Source of the DNA: Prevotellaceae bacterium
GTDB taxonomy: Bacteria > Bacteroidota > Bacteroidia > Bacteroidales > Paludibacteraceae
Direction: 5' to 3'
Length of the DNA stretch: 6,340 bases
NCBI GenBank assembly: GCA_031270565.1
Contig: JAISXJ010000034.1
Location: forward strand, 1 to 6,340
Shown here: piece after piece, positions 5,993-6,340 of the stretch
Layout: each line of letters opens with the position of its first letter
Numbering within the stretch: the first letter of the stretch is position 1
Made by a program: the position numbers and the translations under genes
Notes under the pieces: model-generated
Database searches by the model: none
Seen by the model: only the letters and a program-made list of their open reading frames with translations
Told to the model about the DNA's origin: nothing

Positions 5993-6340
5993 TTATGGAT
6001 GCTCCGGACTGTTTACCTGTTCCACCAGTCTGTCGAAATCGGACACATAGTCTTTGTCCTGAATGACACGATATTTTTCAAACTCGCTTTCGGCAAAGGC
6101 TTTGGCTATTTCGTGCGTTACCCTGCCGATGCCGTCGCCGATTACTTCATCGTTCAGTTTCAGGAAAACGTCTAATTTTGTTTTCCAGTCCTCCATTGTC
6201 ATCGGGACATATTTTCGCGCTTGACGGTGGGCATAGTCGAGATACATCGTAACGATTTCGTTGAGTTCCGACAGTTCAAGCTTTGAGAGATAGTTTTTGG
6301 CAATGCTCACGTCTGTTTTTATAATTTTGCCGTGCGGTGC
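5993..6340 (-). CDS. RhuM-family protein, C-terminal part (5' end beyond window)
   Basis: The frame is open to the window edge, giving 115 codons that end in TAA at 5993-5995. The GTG at 6310 is best read as an internal valine, since upstream codons continue the family sequence (IIKTDVSIAKNYL). Recognisable features are TDVSIAKNYLSKLELSELNEIVTMYLDYA-type helices, the MTMEDWKTKLDVFLKLND segment, the THEIAKAFAESEFEKYR helix and the terminal VIQDKDYVSDFD. These match the C-terminal half of the RhuM ('virulence protein') family, named for a Salmonella pathogenicity island gene, whose biochemical function is unestablished. Full members run to about 330 residues, so roughly two thirds lie outside. 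Relatives are often found near type I restriction genes and in genomic islands. It may be intact or a remnant; the visible part has no frameshift or stop. The family call comes from memory of conserved motifs. Confidence 0.78.
   Translation of the reverse strand, partial: APHGKIIKTDVSIAKNYLSKLELSELNEIVTMYLDYAHRQARKYVPMTMEDWKTKLDVFLKLNDEVIGDGIGRVTHEIAKAFAESEFEKYRVIQDKDYVSDFDRLVEQVNSPEHP

Noticed and set aside
6310..6310. GTG as start codon of the RhuM-like gene
   Set aside because: The frame stays open to the window edge, and the upstream codons continue the family's conserved sequence, so this is an internal valine of a gene cut by the window.

Overview
The window looks like chromosomal DNA from a member of the Bacteroidetes, most likely Bacteroidales. 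Three things support this. MetK is the long (427-residue) form. A sequence matching the Bacteroidetes sigma factor -7 consensus (TAnnTTTG) lies upstream of metK. Most genes start after A/T-rich leaders with no clear Shine-Dalgarno sequence. The placement comes from reading the sequence alone and goes no finer than order. Genes look roughly 50% G+C, while the spacers are clearly A+T-rich.

Layout. Positions 1-106 hold a non-coding, imperfectly palindromic element ending in perfect 9-bp inverted repeats. A tight plus-strand operon follows: acetyl-CoA acetyltransferase (137-1342), short-chain acyl-CoA (butyryl-CoA) dehydrogenase (1378-2517), etfB (2536-3318) and etfA (3340-4356), with gaps of only 35, 18 and 21 bp. 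It meets the minus-strand metK (4454-5737) convergently, and a strong 14-bp-stem hairpin (4362-4407) sits between them. Upstream of metK is a 255-bp spacer with a probable promoter, a leader of about 140 nt, a possible 18-codon upstream ORF and two small hairpins. The window ends in the C-terminal part of a minus-strand RhuM-family gene (5993 to the edge).

How the genes work together. The thiolase joins two acetyl-CoA. The dehydrogenase interconverts crotonyl-CoA and butyryl-CoA. EtfA/EtfB is its electron-transfer partner, and EtfB carries the DGDTAQVGP segment typical of electron-bifurcating ETFs. Together they form the first and last steps of a butyrate-type acyl-CoA pathway. The two middle enzymes, 3-hydroxybutyryl-CoA dehydrogenase and crotonase, are absent here and must be encoded elsewhere if the pathway is complete. 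MetK is an unrelated housekeeping enzyme that makes S-adenosylmethionine. The RhuM-like gene is accessory, and its family is often found near restriction systems and mobile DNA.

No clearly novel system is visible. The items most worth checking are the palindromic element, the leader of metK, and what lies beyond the RhuM fragment.
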